A DNA stretch of 18,997 nucleotides from DAOPKN01 sp035391225 (GCA_035391225.1 DAOPKN010000041.1:1-18997), one strand, 5' to 3'; counted from the stretch's first letter, positions 1 to 8,361 are shown. A program made the numbers and translations. Notes: a model not told the origin generated them from the sequence alone.

Positions 1-38
1 AAAAGAGCCGCAGTGGGCTGCCCCGTTCCCAAGGGGGG
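1..38 (-). terminator. Possible terminator after the ATPase-nuclease gene
   Basis: Directly after the stop codon of the ATPase gene the minus strand can form a GCCCC/GGGGC stem. It is followed by a second short stem, AGCC/GGCT, and then CTTTT at the window edge. The stems are short and the T run is cut by the edge of the window, so this is a weak call resting only on position and base pairing. Confidence 0.35.
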
Positions 39-40
39 CT

Positions 41-1693
41 TCAAGAAACGATGAAAGCCCCGTTATCGACCAAGCGTTGCCGGGTTCCTTTTGTGAATCC
101 TGCCTGGGAATGCACAAGGAACACGATCTCCTCGTGTTTGTTTTTTGCTGCTTGCATGATCTGGATCCAGCGGTCTGCCTCGGGTTTACCGTACTTCCGT
201 TGGGTATCCTTCACATCCACCCATACCTCCGGCTTGCCCTCTATTACCAGGTCGATTTCCCGTTGCACCAAACCCAGTTGCACCGTTTTTCGTTCTACGA
301 TGTTGTGAGGCTTGATCTCCTTGTCCGGCCCGGTATCGGTGATATCCTTGAGGTTGAACCTTTTCTTGAGCTTCTCCTTGAGTAGGAATTCGCGGAACTT
401 TCCCTTCTCGTAGCTCGTTCTGCCCATTTGACGCTTGATCTCCGCGTGAATGTCGGGAACGAAATGGTCGATTTCCTTCTGGTAGCGTTGGCGAAACACG
501 AGCTCGTACGTCTTGTCGGGGGGAATCCGGTAGTCGAAGGCGGTTTGACCCTGGGAAACCAGGTCGGCACGGACCAGCTGTTGGAGCTTGGTTTCCAATT
601 CCGAATCGCTCATGTCCAGCTTGAGGTCTTTGCGAATTTGTTCACGCGTGCGTTCTTCACCAGCCTGGAACAGGTAAAGCATGATGCGTTTGGCGTTTCG
701 CTCGTTGACCTCGTAGAACACCTTGGCGATGTACTCCATCCAGGTGGAATAAATTTCCCCGGAAGTGATCTCGTACGCGTACGCCTGGATGATGTTTTGC
801 CCGATCGTGAAGTCCCGGGAGGTGTTGGCCTCGCTCAACAGCAATGCCCGGATGTACAAGGGATCACCGTGCGTGAGGTTCCAGATGTGCTGAATGGCTT
901 CGGGGTTAACCCGGGTGTGGTTGAATTCCGCGTACCGCACGATGGCCTGGTGTGCTTCGTCTTGTGGTAGATTTCCCAAGGTTCGCTCGCGGAAGCGCGC
1001 CGTCAACCGGCGGATGATGCGGATCAGACCATGCACCTCGCTACCGGAAACGATGAGCGGAGCCTGCCTCTTTTCGGCAAGGTCAATGTACGTGCCACTC
1101 ATGGAGTCGATGCGTTCGCCCCTGTAGTCAAACACGTAGGAATCGATGTTCTGGAACTCGTCGAAGATTTGGACGACTTTGAGCCCCTTGGACGCGGCGA
1201 TACGGAAGGGAGCACTACTTGCAGTTCTCCACATGGAATCCCAATCGTTGGAGTTTTCAGCCCCTACCACCGAATTGTACAGCTCGACGAACGCCGCATC
1301 GGGTAAATGGGGGCGAAGGGCGGAAAAGTCGATGGGTTGGGATAGGAGCGAAGGGTCCCGGGTGAAAAACGAGAGGTAGTGGTTGCAAAACACGGCGAAA
1401 AAGTCTTTGGAAAAACTTGCCAGGGTGGTTTTCTTCTCCGGGATGGTGAGGAAAAAAGGAACAACCCCCCCGGAGCCATCGCTCCACAAGATGTTGAAAA
1501 GCCTCTGGAGGAAAGCGGTCTTTCCCTTCTTGCGCCGTGCCAACAGCGCCTGGCTCATCACGAAGTTTTTTTGCAGGAACTCGTACCAGTCTCCGAGAAA
1601 GAAATCGAATTCCTTCTTTCTTCCCACGAACAGCCCTGTGTTCCCAATTTGTTCCGGGAGTGCAAAGGTGATTTGTGCAGGCATGTGGAACAT
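41..1693 (-). CDS. Archaeal-type AAA ATPase with C-terminal PD-(D/E)XK-like nuclease domain
   Basis: This 550-residue protein resembles the COG1672 group of predicted archaeal-type ATPases, whose cellular role is poorly known. Residues 52-60 form a P-loop of the ARRKKGKTA type typical of that group. Residues 172-180 are a Walker B strand ending in FDEF, and a sensor-like strand PLIVSGSEV lies at 212-220. A winged-helix-like stretch follows around 335-400. The C-terminal part (about 429-550) has a KGKFREFLL helix and then EIDLV (479-483) and VWVDVKD (490-496), which fits the split acidic/DxK core of PD-(D/E)XK nucleases. ATG at 1693 is preceded by AGGGGTG five bases upstream; a second ATG lies three codons in. 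The gene is single, with its own candidate promoter and a long upstream gap. ATP binding is well supported. Nuclease activity is inferred from the motif only, and the substrate is unknown. Confidence 0.85.
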   Translation of the reverse strand: MFHMPAQITFALPEQIGNTGLFVGRKKEFDFFLGDWYEFLQKNFVMSQALLARRKKGKTAFLQRLFNILWSDGSGGVVPFFLTIPEKKTTLASFSKDFFAVFCNHYLSFFTRDPSLLSQPIDFSALRPHLPDAAFVELYNSVVGAENSNDWDSMWRTASSAPFRIAASKGLKVVQIFDEFQNIDSYVFDYRGERIDSMSGTYIDLAEKRQAPLIVSGSEVHGLIRIIRRLTARFRERTLGNLPQDEAHQAIVRYAEFNHTRVNPEAIQHIWNLTHGDPLYIRALLLSEANTSRDFTIGQNIIQAYAYEITSGEIYSTWMEYIAKVFYEVNERNAKRIMLYLFQAGEERTREQIRKDLKLDMSDSELETKLQQLVRADLVSQGQTAFDYRIPPDKTYELVFRQRYQKEIDHFVPDIHAEIKRQMGRTSYEKGKFREFLLKEKLKKRFNLKDITDTGPDKEIKPHNIVERKTVQLGLVQREIDLVIEGKPEVWVDVKDTQRKYGKPEADRWIQIMQAAKNKHEEIVFLVHSQAGFTKGTRQRLVDNGAFIVS

Positions 1694-1717
1694 GGCCTCA
1701 CCCCTTTTTCCAACGTA

Positions 1718-1733
1718 TACGGAAAGTATAGCA
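1718..1733 (-). promoter_or_regulatory. Candidate extended -10 promoter for the ATPase gene
   Basis: On the minus strand TATACT (1725-1730) is preceded by TGC (1731-1733), giving an extended -10 element TGCTATACT. No good -35 hexamer sits at 16-18 bases, which is acceptable for extended -10 promoters. The expected start site is near 1718, about 25 bases upstream of the ATG at 1693. This is inferred from consensus only. Confidence 0.45.
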
Positions 1734-2067
1734 CAAGTACGCTGTCATTCCTGGGAACCCGGGCAAATGCAGGGGTTTGGCCCTACTGTATTCGAGCATC
1801 GAAAAGTGGACCGTGGGGGGAAACGAAAACTCTACCACCCTGGTAAAGGGTTTACGGGTTTTTCTTCATGCTTTCCTTGAATCGAGAAGAACCTGCAGTA
1901 AAGACCAGGATGGGACAATGATGGGTGAGGCGATCCAAAAAGAGCTGCCGTCAGGGTCGGGTCACGGAAAACCCCATGCCATTGACGCGATGCCGGGTTG
2001 GTGGGGTTCGGGAGCACCTGGAACTACCAGTATTTCGTTTGCCGGAATAATACCCCCGGGGGGTGCT
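1734..2067. other. Intergenic stretch without a convincing gene
   Basis: No reading frame here has both a ribosome binding site and recognisable protein character. A minus-strand frame of 61 codons (1832-2017) looks random. Two structures stand out. One is a plus-strand hairpin followed by five Ts at 1839-1863. The other is a short GC palindrome at 2052-2064, just after the hydrolase gene. The region probably holds the 3' end of the hydrolase transcript and upstream control of the ATPase gene. I see no repeat or mobile-element end. Confidence 0.5.
1839..1863 (+). terminator. Terminator-like hairpin on the plus strand
   Basis: GTAAA (1843-1847), loop GGG, TTTAC (1851-1855) pair perfectly. The stem extends through a one-base bulge by CCT/GGG (1839-1841 with 1856-1858), and TTTTT follows at 1859-1863. 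The shape is that of a factor-independent terminator reading rightward, but no plus-strand gene is visible upstream. It may act against antisense transcription or be chance. Confidence 0.25.
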
Positions 2068-2937
2068 TCAATGCTCTCCCACCAGGTGGAAGATGTCCCC
2101 GGCTCCAAAGCGCGAGAAACGCGAGCCGAAGTGGTTCCAGAGTAGTGCAAGCGCACTGAAGCCCGTGCAATGCCCCGCCAAGATGGACGCGGGGTTCTTT
2201 GCCTTGAGCTGGAAAATCACTTGCTCGATGTCCGAGCGCTTGTCGCGGAGCATGTGGAAGCCTCCCATCACCACTCCGAGTTGCTCGTTCCCCGTTTTCT
2301 GCAGCGCATCGCTCACGATGTTCACGATGCCCGCATGCGAGCAGCCAGAGAACACGTGTACCCGTTTCTCCACCGTTTCCACGTACAGCGCCATTTCCTC
2401 GGAGTGGCGTTCGGGTTCCTTGTGGCCATTTTTCAACCGGAAATAGCCCTGCAACCGCTCGTAGGCGGGTTGGCGGTCGCGGATTTCCCCGCTCACCCAG
2501 AGGCCCTCCACGGGGGAGAACGGCTCGGTGATCCACAGGAACTGCGCCCCCAGCTCCCTTGCTTGGTCCACCTGGAAGGGAAGGTCGTGGAAACGTCCCG
2601 TGCGGGGATCGAACGAGGGAACCAGGATGTCCGGGTGGGCGAAGATCCACAACGGTTTCGTGCGATGGGAGAGAAGCCCGAGCAACCCTCCCGTGTGGTC
2701 GTCGTGCTTGTGCGTGAGCAGCAGCGAGTCGATGGAATCGGGGTCGATGCCCAGTACCTGCAGGTTGTGCACCAGCTCGTTGCCGTCGAAGCCCGTGTCC
2801 ATAAGGAAGCGATGCACTCCACCGGTGGAAAGTTCCAGGTCCAACAGCAGCGATACCCCGTGATGGGCCCGGATGTTTTTGCGCGAAGAAACCATGTCGT
2901 CCATGCACACGTGCACGTCGATCTTTTGGATGCTCAT
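2068..2937 (-). CDS. Metallo-beta-lactamase-fold hydrolase, COG1237-like
   Basis: This 289-residue protein is a soluble metallo-beta-lactamase-fold enzyme. The signature THKHDDH (residues 75-81) supplies the H-x-H-x-D-H metal ligands. Further ligand-like motifs are GCSHAG (198-203, H201), GGFH (225-228) and GHCTG (255-259). The spacing and the GCSHAGI and GHCTG motifs match the COG1237 group. That group contains archaeal proteins annotated as a dihydropterin-type (methanopterin precursor) synthase, and bacterial relatives with no settled substrate. There is no signal peptide, so a cytoplasmic location is expected. ATG at 2937 is preceded by GGGGAGG at eight bases. The stop codon of the exported protein lies 15 bases upstream, so the two genes are very likely cotranscribed. 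The fold is certain; the substrate is not. Confidence 0.9.
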   Translation of the reverse strand: MSIQKIDVHVCMDDMVSSRKNIRAHHGVSLLLDLELSTGGVHRFLMDTGFDGNELVHNLQVLGIDPDSIDSLLLTHKHDDHTGGLLGLLSHRTKPLWIFAHPDILVPSFDPRTGRFHDLPFQVDQARELGAQFLWITEPFSPVEGLWVSGEIRDRQPAYERLQGYFRLKNGHKEPERHSEEMALYVETVEKRVHVFSGCSHAGIVNIVSDALQKTGNEQLGVVMGGFHMLRDKRSDIEQVIFQLKAKNPASILAGHCTGFSALALLWNHFGSRFSRFGAGDIFHLVGEH

Positions 2938-2952
2938 CGCAACAACCTCCCC

Positions 2953-4323
2953 TTAGAAGCGGAGGCTCACGCCAAGGTTCAGGCGAGGCGCCGACAGCGA
3001 ATTGAATTGGAACAGCGCGCTCGACCCCACGCCGGCACTCAGGTGCACCCTTCCGAAGGGAAGGTTTACCCCAAACCCCACCGTGTACAGGTAGAAGGAC
3101 AGGTTGCGCACCGTCATGTCCGCGAACAAATCGAAGGTGCCGACGTGGAACTGTGCCATGCCTCCGGCATCCCAACCGGAGAGCGGGCTTTGGGAACCGT
3201 GCAGCTGCGCGGTGAAAAAGGAGGCCACGGGGATGTTGACGAAACCGGCGAAGGACGGCTTGGGCCGCCACTCCACGGGGGTTGCCAGCTGTGTCCAGGC
3301 AGGTGTACCCGAGCCCAACACGGTCCAGGTGGAAGTGGGCGTGGTGTCAAACGCGCCGTCCAGCGTCCAGTTGGCTTGGTACTGCAGCTGCGCGGGCAGG
3401 ATGGCGATGTCCTTCACGGAGAACCCCACCCAGGGGAATCCCTTGCCAAGAATCACTTCGGCACCGGCCTTCACGCCATCGAAGAACAGCGTGCCGGGAA
3501 CGGCTCCCCAGGAAAACGGCCAGAGCTGGAACGCGGAGTACAGCGTGGTGTCCCATGTCATCGTACCTTCTCCGGAGGTTTCGTCGTACTGGTACACCCG
3601 TTCTCCCTCGATCACCAGGATGGGGGAGTAGGTTTCCACGTGGGCGTTCAGCGAGAACCAGTCCCCGTGGTAGCCACCCGAAATCCCGGCGGAAGCCATG
3701 GACTGGAACAGCACCCCGGAGTCGGTTTGCAGCGCGGGAACCTCGTCGGGCAGCGTGTCGTGGAAGATCATCTCGAAGGGCCAGGAAGGAAAGGTGGCGT
3801 TTGCATCTGCCGCCATGTCCGAAAACAGCGCCAGGGAGAAATCGTTCCAGCGGAACCCCAGCGCTCCGGCTCCCTTGGCTAACGGGTTGATCCGGATGGG
3901 ATCGGAAAACGTGGCCAACGCGGTGGACTTGAGCGCGCCAAGCGAGAAATCCACGCCGGATTTGAGCATCTTGTACGCGTTGGAAGCGCCTTGCACGTTT
4001 TGCAGGTTTTGTTCGAACAAAAAGTCGCCGTTGAGCGAAAGGAAGAAAAGCCCCGAAAGGGACATGTCTTGCAGCAACTGGAGATGCGGGTCGAAGGTAT
4101 GCACGAAACGTCGCACCACGGCTTCTTCCACCGGCACAACAACCGGCGCTGCAACCAGGGCCACGGGTTGCGCGGGTTGGATGACGGGTTGGGTTTGAAC
4201 GGGTACGAAAACGGTGTCATCGGTTTGGGGCACGGGGTTGAGTTCCACCGTGGCTTCCGCGAAAAGGGATGGTGCGCAGAAAACAAGCAACAGCACGAAA
4301 AGGATTCCAGGCATTCTGTTCAT
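2953..4323 (-). CDS. Exported beta-rich protein, probable outer-membrane beta-barrel
   Basis: I do not recognise this 456-residue family. A clear signal peptide (MNRMPGILFV, then a Leu/Val/Phe core, SLFA|EA at about residues 19-24) directs export. It is followed by a Pro/Val/Gln-rich segment (about 28-68) resembling a flexible linker. The remainder alternates hydrophobic, aromatic and polar residues with many Gly/Asn/Asp turns. It ends in LNLGVSLRF, an aromatic C-terminus typical of outer-membrane barrels. I infer an outer-membrane or toga-like location. ATG at 4323 is chosen because it gives a normal signal peptide and has a G-rich ribosome binding site upstream; an in-frame GTG at 4347 would add eight residues. 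It leads a two-gene unit with the metallo-hydrolase. Its function and substrate are unknown. Confidence 0.75.
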   Translation of the reverse strand: MNRMPGILFVLLLVFCAPSLFAEATVELNPVPQTDDTVFVPVQTQPVIQPAQPVALVAAPVVVPVEEAVVRRFVHTFDPHLQLLQDMSLSGLFFLSLNGDFLFEQNLQNVQGASNAYKMLKSGVDFSLGALKSTALATFSDPIRINPLAKGAGALGFRWNDFSLALFSDMAADANATFPSWPFEMIFHDTLPDEVPALQTDSGVLFQSMASAGISGGYHGDWFSLNAHVETYSPILVIEGERVYQYDETSGEGTMTWDTTLYSAFQLWPFSWGAVPGTLFFDGVKAGAEVILGKGFPWVGFSVKDIAILPAQLQYQANWTLDGAFDTTPTSTWTVLGSGTPAWTQLATPVEWRPKPSFAGFVNIPVASFFTAQLHGSQSPLSGWDAGGMAQFHVGTFDLFADMTVRNLSFYLYTVGFGVNLPFGRVHLSAGVGSSALFQFNSLSAPRLNLGVSLRF

Positions 4324-4374
4324 GAATGAATTACCCCCCTCATACACTCGTTCCCTTTGTCCAGGAACGAAACA

Positions 4375-4405
4375 GGAAAAAACGAAAAAGAATGTACTTC
4401 ATTCT
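4375..4405 (-). terminator. Probable rho-independent terminator after mfd
   Basis: On the minus strand AGAATG, loop AAGTA, CATTCT (4389-4405) form a perfect six-base stem. It is followed at once by TTTTCGTTTTTT (4377-4388). It lies about 25 bases after the mfd stop codon and before the exported-protein gene. The stem is AT-rich, so termination may be partial and some read-through into the next two genes is possible. Confidence 0.6.
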
Positions 4406-4430
4406 ATCACAAGGGGGGAGAGCCACACAA

Positions 4431-7400
4431 TTATTTGCCCTTTTTGGTGTTCCTCTCCAGGAGGTCGAAAAGAAGGGAGTCTTGCTGCACGAAGAGAAGC
4501 ACTTGCGTTTCGTCGGGCTTCTTGAACCCCCGCACGTGGAACAGCGAGAAATCGTCCACGTCGCGCTCGTCGGAGAAGAACAGCAACATTTTCTCGGAGC
4601 TCCGTTGCTTCTCGATGCGATGGATGCCCAGTCCGTGTGCCAGCAGCCGGATCTTGGCGAAGAACAGCAGTTGTTCCAGCTCCCCGGGAAGCGGGCCGAA
4701 ACGGTCGCGGATCTCCAAGGCCACCTGGGAAAGCTGCTCCAGCGTGGTTGCCCGTGCAACCTGGCGGTAGAGTTTCATGCGTTCGATGTGGTTCGCCACG
4801 TAGGCTTCCGGGATGAGCACGTCCATGTAGAAACCGTTGAGTTCCACCTGCACCCATTCCTTCTCGCCGGTTTGGGTAGGTTGCGCGGAGGTTGGCTTGA
4901 GCCCCTTGATCTCCAGCACTTGGTCCAACGTTTGGCGGTAGAGGTGCAACCCGATGGAGAAGATGCTGCCGTGTTGCTCGATGCCCAGCAGGTTGCCGAT
5001 GCCCCGGATTTCCATGTCGCGCTGCGCCAGCTTGAGGCCCGAGCCCGCGCCGGTGAAGTCGCGGATGGCGTCCAGGCGTGCGCGGTTTTTCTCGTTGTTG
5101 CGGAAATGGGGGGGGAACAGGAAGTAGGCGAAGGCACGGCGGTCGCTGCGCCCCACGCGTCCGCGCAGCTGGTAGAGTTGCGAGAGCCCGTAGCGCTGGG
5201 AGTCGTCGAGGATGAGGGTGTTGGCGTTGGGAATATCCACGCCACTCTCGATGATGGTGGTGCACAGCAGCACGTCCAGTTCCCCGTGGTAGAAGCGGTC
5301 GAGCGTCTTCTCGAAGTGGCTTTTCTTCATCTGCCCGTGCGCAACTTCGATGGAAACGTCCGGCACCAGCTTTTGCAGCTTCAAAAGCACCTCCATGATA
5401 TCTTCCACGCGGTTGTGCACGAAGATCACCTGCCCACCCCGGGAAATCTCGCGCAGGATGCCGGTGCGCACCATCTTCTCGTTGAAATGCGACACCAGTA
5501 CCTCCACGGGAATGCGCCCCGGGGGCATTTCGTCGATGATGGACATTTCCTTGATACCCGCGAAGCCCTGGTAGAGGGTGCGCGGAATGGGGGTGGCACT
5601 GAGGGTGAGCACTTCCACGCTCTGCTTGTACGCCTTGATGCGTTCTTTCTGCATCACGCCGAACTTCTGTTCCTCGTCGATGATCAGCAACCCCAGCTTG
5701 TGGAACTGCACCTTCTTGGAAAGAAGGCTATGCGTGCCGATGAGGATGTCCACCTTTCCTTCCGCCAGTTGCGCAAGCGTCTTCTGGCTTTGGGACGAGG
5801 TGACGAAGCGGTCCAGGATCCGCACCGACACGCCGAAGCCCTCGAAACGATTGGAGAATGTCTCGTAGTGCTGGCGCGCCAACACGGTGGTGGGCACCAT
5901 CAGTGCCACCTGGTAGCCGTTGAGCACGCAGCGGAAAGCCCCGCGCATGGCCACCTCGGTTTTTCCCGAGCCCGCGTCCCCGAACAGCAGCCGGTCCATG
6001 GGAACCGCTTTTTCCATGTCTCCGAGTACCTGGGTGATGGCCTGTTGCTGCGCACGTGTTTCCAGGTGGGGGAAGGAATCGGCGAAACGGCTTTCCAGCT
6101 CGTAGTCCGGGGGAAAGCTCGTTCCCTGCACCTGCGTACGCGACGCCCACAGTTCCATGAGTGCCTGGATCTTCTGTTCCAAGTCCTGGCGGACCTTCTT
6201 GCGCGTGCGGCTCCAAGAGCCCGATTTCAAGTCGGTGAGTTCCACGGTGGTCTCGTCACCGATGTACTGGTGCACCCGTTCGATGTTCTCCACGGGCACG
6301 AAGATCTGCACGTCCTTGGCGTACAGGATCTTCAGGTACTCCCGGGTGCCCGAGAAGTTGGTGATGCGGGCGTTTTCCAGGTACTTGCCGATGCCGTAAT
6401 CCTCGTGCACCACCAGTGTTCCGGGCTCGAGGTCTTCCCAGGAGGAGAGTACCACGGAGGGTAAGGCGGCAAAGGGGTGCGCGCCGGTCTCCTTTTTCTT
6501 CGCGTGGGGAAGGGGCTTTCCCACTTCCCACGTAGGTATGGCACCCTTCTCGCCGGGAAGGCTTTCCAAGGGTTCGTCCACCACGTAGGTACAGCGGGGC
6601 AGGTGGAACAGCACGCTTTCGCTGATGCGCAGGTACTTGAAGTACACTTCCTTCATTTCCATCCCGGGGTGCAGCTCGAAGAGTTCTTTCTCGAACGCGC
6701 GCAGCCTGGCGATTCCCTGCAGCGGATCGAGCAGTAGGAAGCGTGTGTTGGGGTCGAGGAACTGCACCGGAGCGCTGAAATGGTTGGCCATCATGGGTCC
6801 CAGTGCCGGGTAGGAAGAGGGATTGTCGGCGAGCTGCGCCAAGAAGGTGCTCGCGGGGTACTTCTTTTGGAGCTTCTGGAGGCGTTCCTGGAAAAGCGCC
6901 GCGCCATCGCTGCCGAAGAAGGTTTCGCGCGCGGGCGTCACCAGGATACGATCCAGTTTCCCGGTGCTTTTCTGCGTGGCGAAATCGAAGAGCCGTAGGT
7001 CCACGATTTGCTCGTCGAACCATTCCACGCGCACGGGGAAATCGCTGGAGAGCGGGTAGAAATCCACGATGAAACCCCGGTGGGCAAACTCCCCGGGCTC
7101 GGTCACCTGGAATGCCCTTTCGTACCCCAGGTGTACCAACCGATCCAGGAGCTGCGACTGGGGGAAGGCCTGCTCGCGCGAAAGGGAGAAGATGGCCTGC
7201 TCCAGCGCTTGCGGGTGCAGTGTCTTCTGGATGAGCACGGGAAGCGTGGAAAACACCAGCCGTCGATCGGGTGCGTCGGGGGTATCTTCGCGCAGCGACA
7301 GCAAGGTTTTCATCCTCTGGCGCAGCGCGGAGAAGGAAACGTGTACGGGTTCGAAGGGCAAGATATCCATGGGTGGGAATTGCCGGTCATGCGTGCCCCA

Positions 7401-7601
7401 TTTTTCCCCTTCGAGCACGTGTTGAAAGAAATGGTTGAGCTGCCGCGAATCCGGGAATGCGATCCATGTGGTGGGAGAATCCAACCAGTCGCGGTGCTCC
7501 AGCAACAGCGAAACAAGATCGGGCATGGAGCTATCCGGAAGCACGAGTTGCGCGCGCAAGGTTTGAAAGGCTGCTTTAAGCTTTGCGAACAATGGGTCCA
7601 A
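4431..7601 (-). CDS. mfd: Transcription-repair coupling factor Mfd
   Basis: Mfd displaces RNA polymerase stalled at lesions and recruits UvrA for nucleotide excision repair. Numbering from the upstream GTG at 7628: UvrB-like N-terminal part about 20-350; RNA-polymerase-interacting CarD-like domain about 400-455 (LEPGTLVVHEDYGIGKYL); P-loop GDAGSGKT 550-557; DEEQ 651-654; SATPIPRT 677-684; TTIIESGVDIP 790-800; QLRGRVGRS 820-828; a RecG-like translocation motif RGIGNLLGIEQHG near 875-887; then the C-terminal UvrA-masking domain. It is slightly shorter than the roughly 1,150 residues of E. coli Mfd. TTG at 7601 is chosen because AGAAGGGA sits about nine bases upstream, whereas the GTG at 7628 has little. 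Either start overlaps the preceding 261-codon gene, implying translational coupling. It is the last gene of the flagellar unit, an unusual setting. Confidence 0.95.
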   Translation of the reverse strand: MDPLFAKLKAAFQTLRAQLVLPDSSMPDLVSLLLEHRDWLDSPTTWIAFPDSRQLNHFFQHVLEGEKWGTHDRQFPPMDILPFEPVHVSFSALRQRMKTLLSLREDTPDAPDRRLVFSTLPVLIQKTLHPQALEQAIFSLSREQAFPQSQLLDRLVHLGYERAFQVTEPGEFAHRGFIVDFYPLSSDFPVRVEWFDEQIVDLRLFDFATQKSTGKLDRILVTPARETFFGSDGAALFQERLQKLQKKYPASTFLAQLADNPSSYPALGPMMANHFSAPVQFLDPNTRFLLLDPLQGIARLRAFEKELFELHPGMEMKEVYFKYLRISESVLFHLPRCTYVVDEPLESLPGEKGAIPTWEVGKPLPHAKKKETGAHPFAALPSVVLSSWEDLEPGTLVVHEDYGIGKYLENARITNFSGTREYLKILYAKDVQIFVPVENIERVHQYIGDETTVELTDLKSGSWSRTRKKVRQDLEQKIQALMELWASRTQVQGTSFPPDYELESRFADSFPHLETRAQQQAITQVLGDMEKAVPMDRLLFGDAGSGKTEVAMRGAFRCVLNGYQVALMVPTTVLARQHYETFSNRFEGFGVSVRILDRFVTSSQSQKTLAQLAEGKVDILIGTHSLLSKKVQFHKLGLLIIDEEQKFGVMQKERIKAYKQSVEVLTLSATPIPRTLYQGFAGIKEMSIIDEMPPGRIPVEVLVSHFNEKMVRTGILREISRGGQVIFVHNRVEDIMEVLLKLQKLVPDVSIEVAHGQMKKSHFEKTLDRFYHGELDVLLCTTIIESGVDIPNANTLILDDSQRYGLSQLYQLRGRVGRSDRRAFAYFLFPPHFRNNEKNRARLDAIRDFTGAGSGLKLAQRDMEIRGIGNLLGIEQHGSIFSIGLHLYRQTLDQVLEIKGLKPTSAQPTQTGEKEWVQVELNGFYMDVLIPEAYVANHIERMKLYRQVARATTLEQLSQVALEIRDRFGPLPGELEQLLFFAKIRLLAHGLGIHRIEKQRSSEKMLLFFSDERDVDDFSLFHVRGFKKPDETQVLLFVQQDSLLFDLLERNTKKGK

Positions 7602-8361
7602 TGTGGTATTTCCCTTCTGCAGGTTCACGAACGATCAGCACGTCCAAGATCACGTCTCGACCCCGCTTGGGCGGCAAGAGCGTGAACAGGAGCTTTCCTT
7701 TCTCGAAGGAGAGTTGTCGAATCCGGTTAATGGGGACGTCGCGGTATATCCCCACCAGTTCGAGATGCGGTACGGTTTGTAAGCGTTCCAAGATGTAGGA
7801 TACCGCGTTCCGGATATCTTCCGCGGAGTACAAGCTTTTGGGAGAAGGTGTCCGGCGAATGGGGAAACGGTAGATGAGCGCCGAACTCTCCTTGATGGGG
7901 ATCCGAAAGAAAAGGGACCATTCCGAAAAGGAAGGCGCAAAGAAAACCGTGCTCTCTTGGATCGCGAGGGACCGGAGCTGCTCAAACGCAAGTGGGATGA
8001 TGCAAACGTTGTCTGGCTGGAAGGCGGGCACGTGGGCCAGCGTAACCTCCGGGTGCTGCACCGAAGCAGATTCCGCGAGCAGGGGATCGGGGGTGAATGC
8101 CGCGCTTTCGATCGTGAGGGTGGCATTCTGCTCGGTGAGGGAACGAATTTCCAAGGGGAGCTCCCGGGGGAGTCCGTCGTTCACCGGTGCCATTTCTTCG
8201 GGAAGCGGGGGAGACAGCACGGGTACTTCGGCAAAATCCAGCGAATAGAAACGGGTTGCGGAGAAATCCTCCACCGCCTTGCCTTGGATTTTCACCCCCG
8301 CAATTTCTTTCTTGATGGTCTGGATAAAATCCGAAGTCCAATTCTTTATTGATCGGAACAC
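7576..8361 (-). CDS. Unrecognised protein of 261 residues, coupled to mfd
   Basis: I do not recognise this family. The GTG start at 8361 lies inside the end of the 170-codon gene (16-base overlap). A GAAGGAGG lies about 13 bases upstream, a long spacing, so coupling is likely. The stop codon lies within the start region of mfd. The N-terminus is amphipathic and basic (MFRSIKNWTSDFIQTIKKEI). A Pro/Glu-rich middle follows (about 40-115). The C-terminal half is better ordered, with a helix SAEDIRNAVSYILERLQ near 180-197 and strands around ELVGIYRDVPI and KGKLLFTLLPP. There is no signal peptide or transmembrane segment. Its position between fliA and mfd, sharing overlaps on both sides, argues that it is real and co-translated with the 170-residue protein; they may act together. 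Confidence 0.75.
   Translation of the reverse strand: MFRSIKNWTSDFIQTIKKEIAGVKIQGKAVEDFSATRFYSLDFAEVPVLSPPLPEEMAPVNDGLPRELPLEIRSLTEQNATLTIESAAFTPDPLLAESASVQHPEVTLAHVPAFQPDNVCIIPLAFEQLRSLAIQESTVFFAPSFSEWSLFFRIPIKESSALIYRFPIRRTPSPKSLYSAEDIRNAVSYILERLQTVPHLELVGIYRDVPINRIRQLSFEKGKLLFTLLPPKRGRDVILDVLIVREPAEGKYHIGPIVRKA

Noticed and set aside
1832..2017. Minus-strand open frame of 61 codons in the intergenic stretch
   Set aside because: It has no convincing ribosome binding site or protein-like composition, and is probably chance.
2048..2066. GC palindrome after the hydrolase gene as a terminator
   Set aside because: The ACCCC/GGGGT stem is followed on the minus strand by ATTATTCC, without a T run. 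It is too weak to call.
2170..3882. Plus-strand open frame of 570 codons
   Set aside because: It lies antisense to both the hydrolase and the exported-protein genes. It is low-complexity and lacks recognisable motifs, so it is a shadow of codon bias.
4326..6464. Plus-strand open frame of 712 codons opposite mfd
   Set aside because: Its product is rich in His, Gln, Val and Leu, as expected from the complement of GC-biased codons, and shows no domain. Mfd on the other strand is certain.
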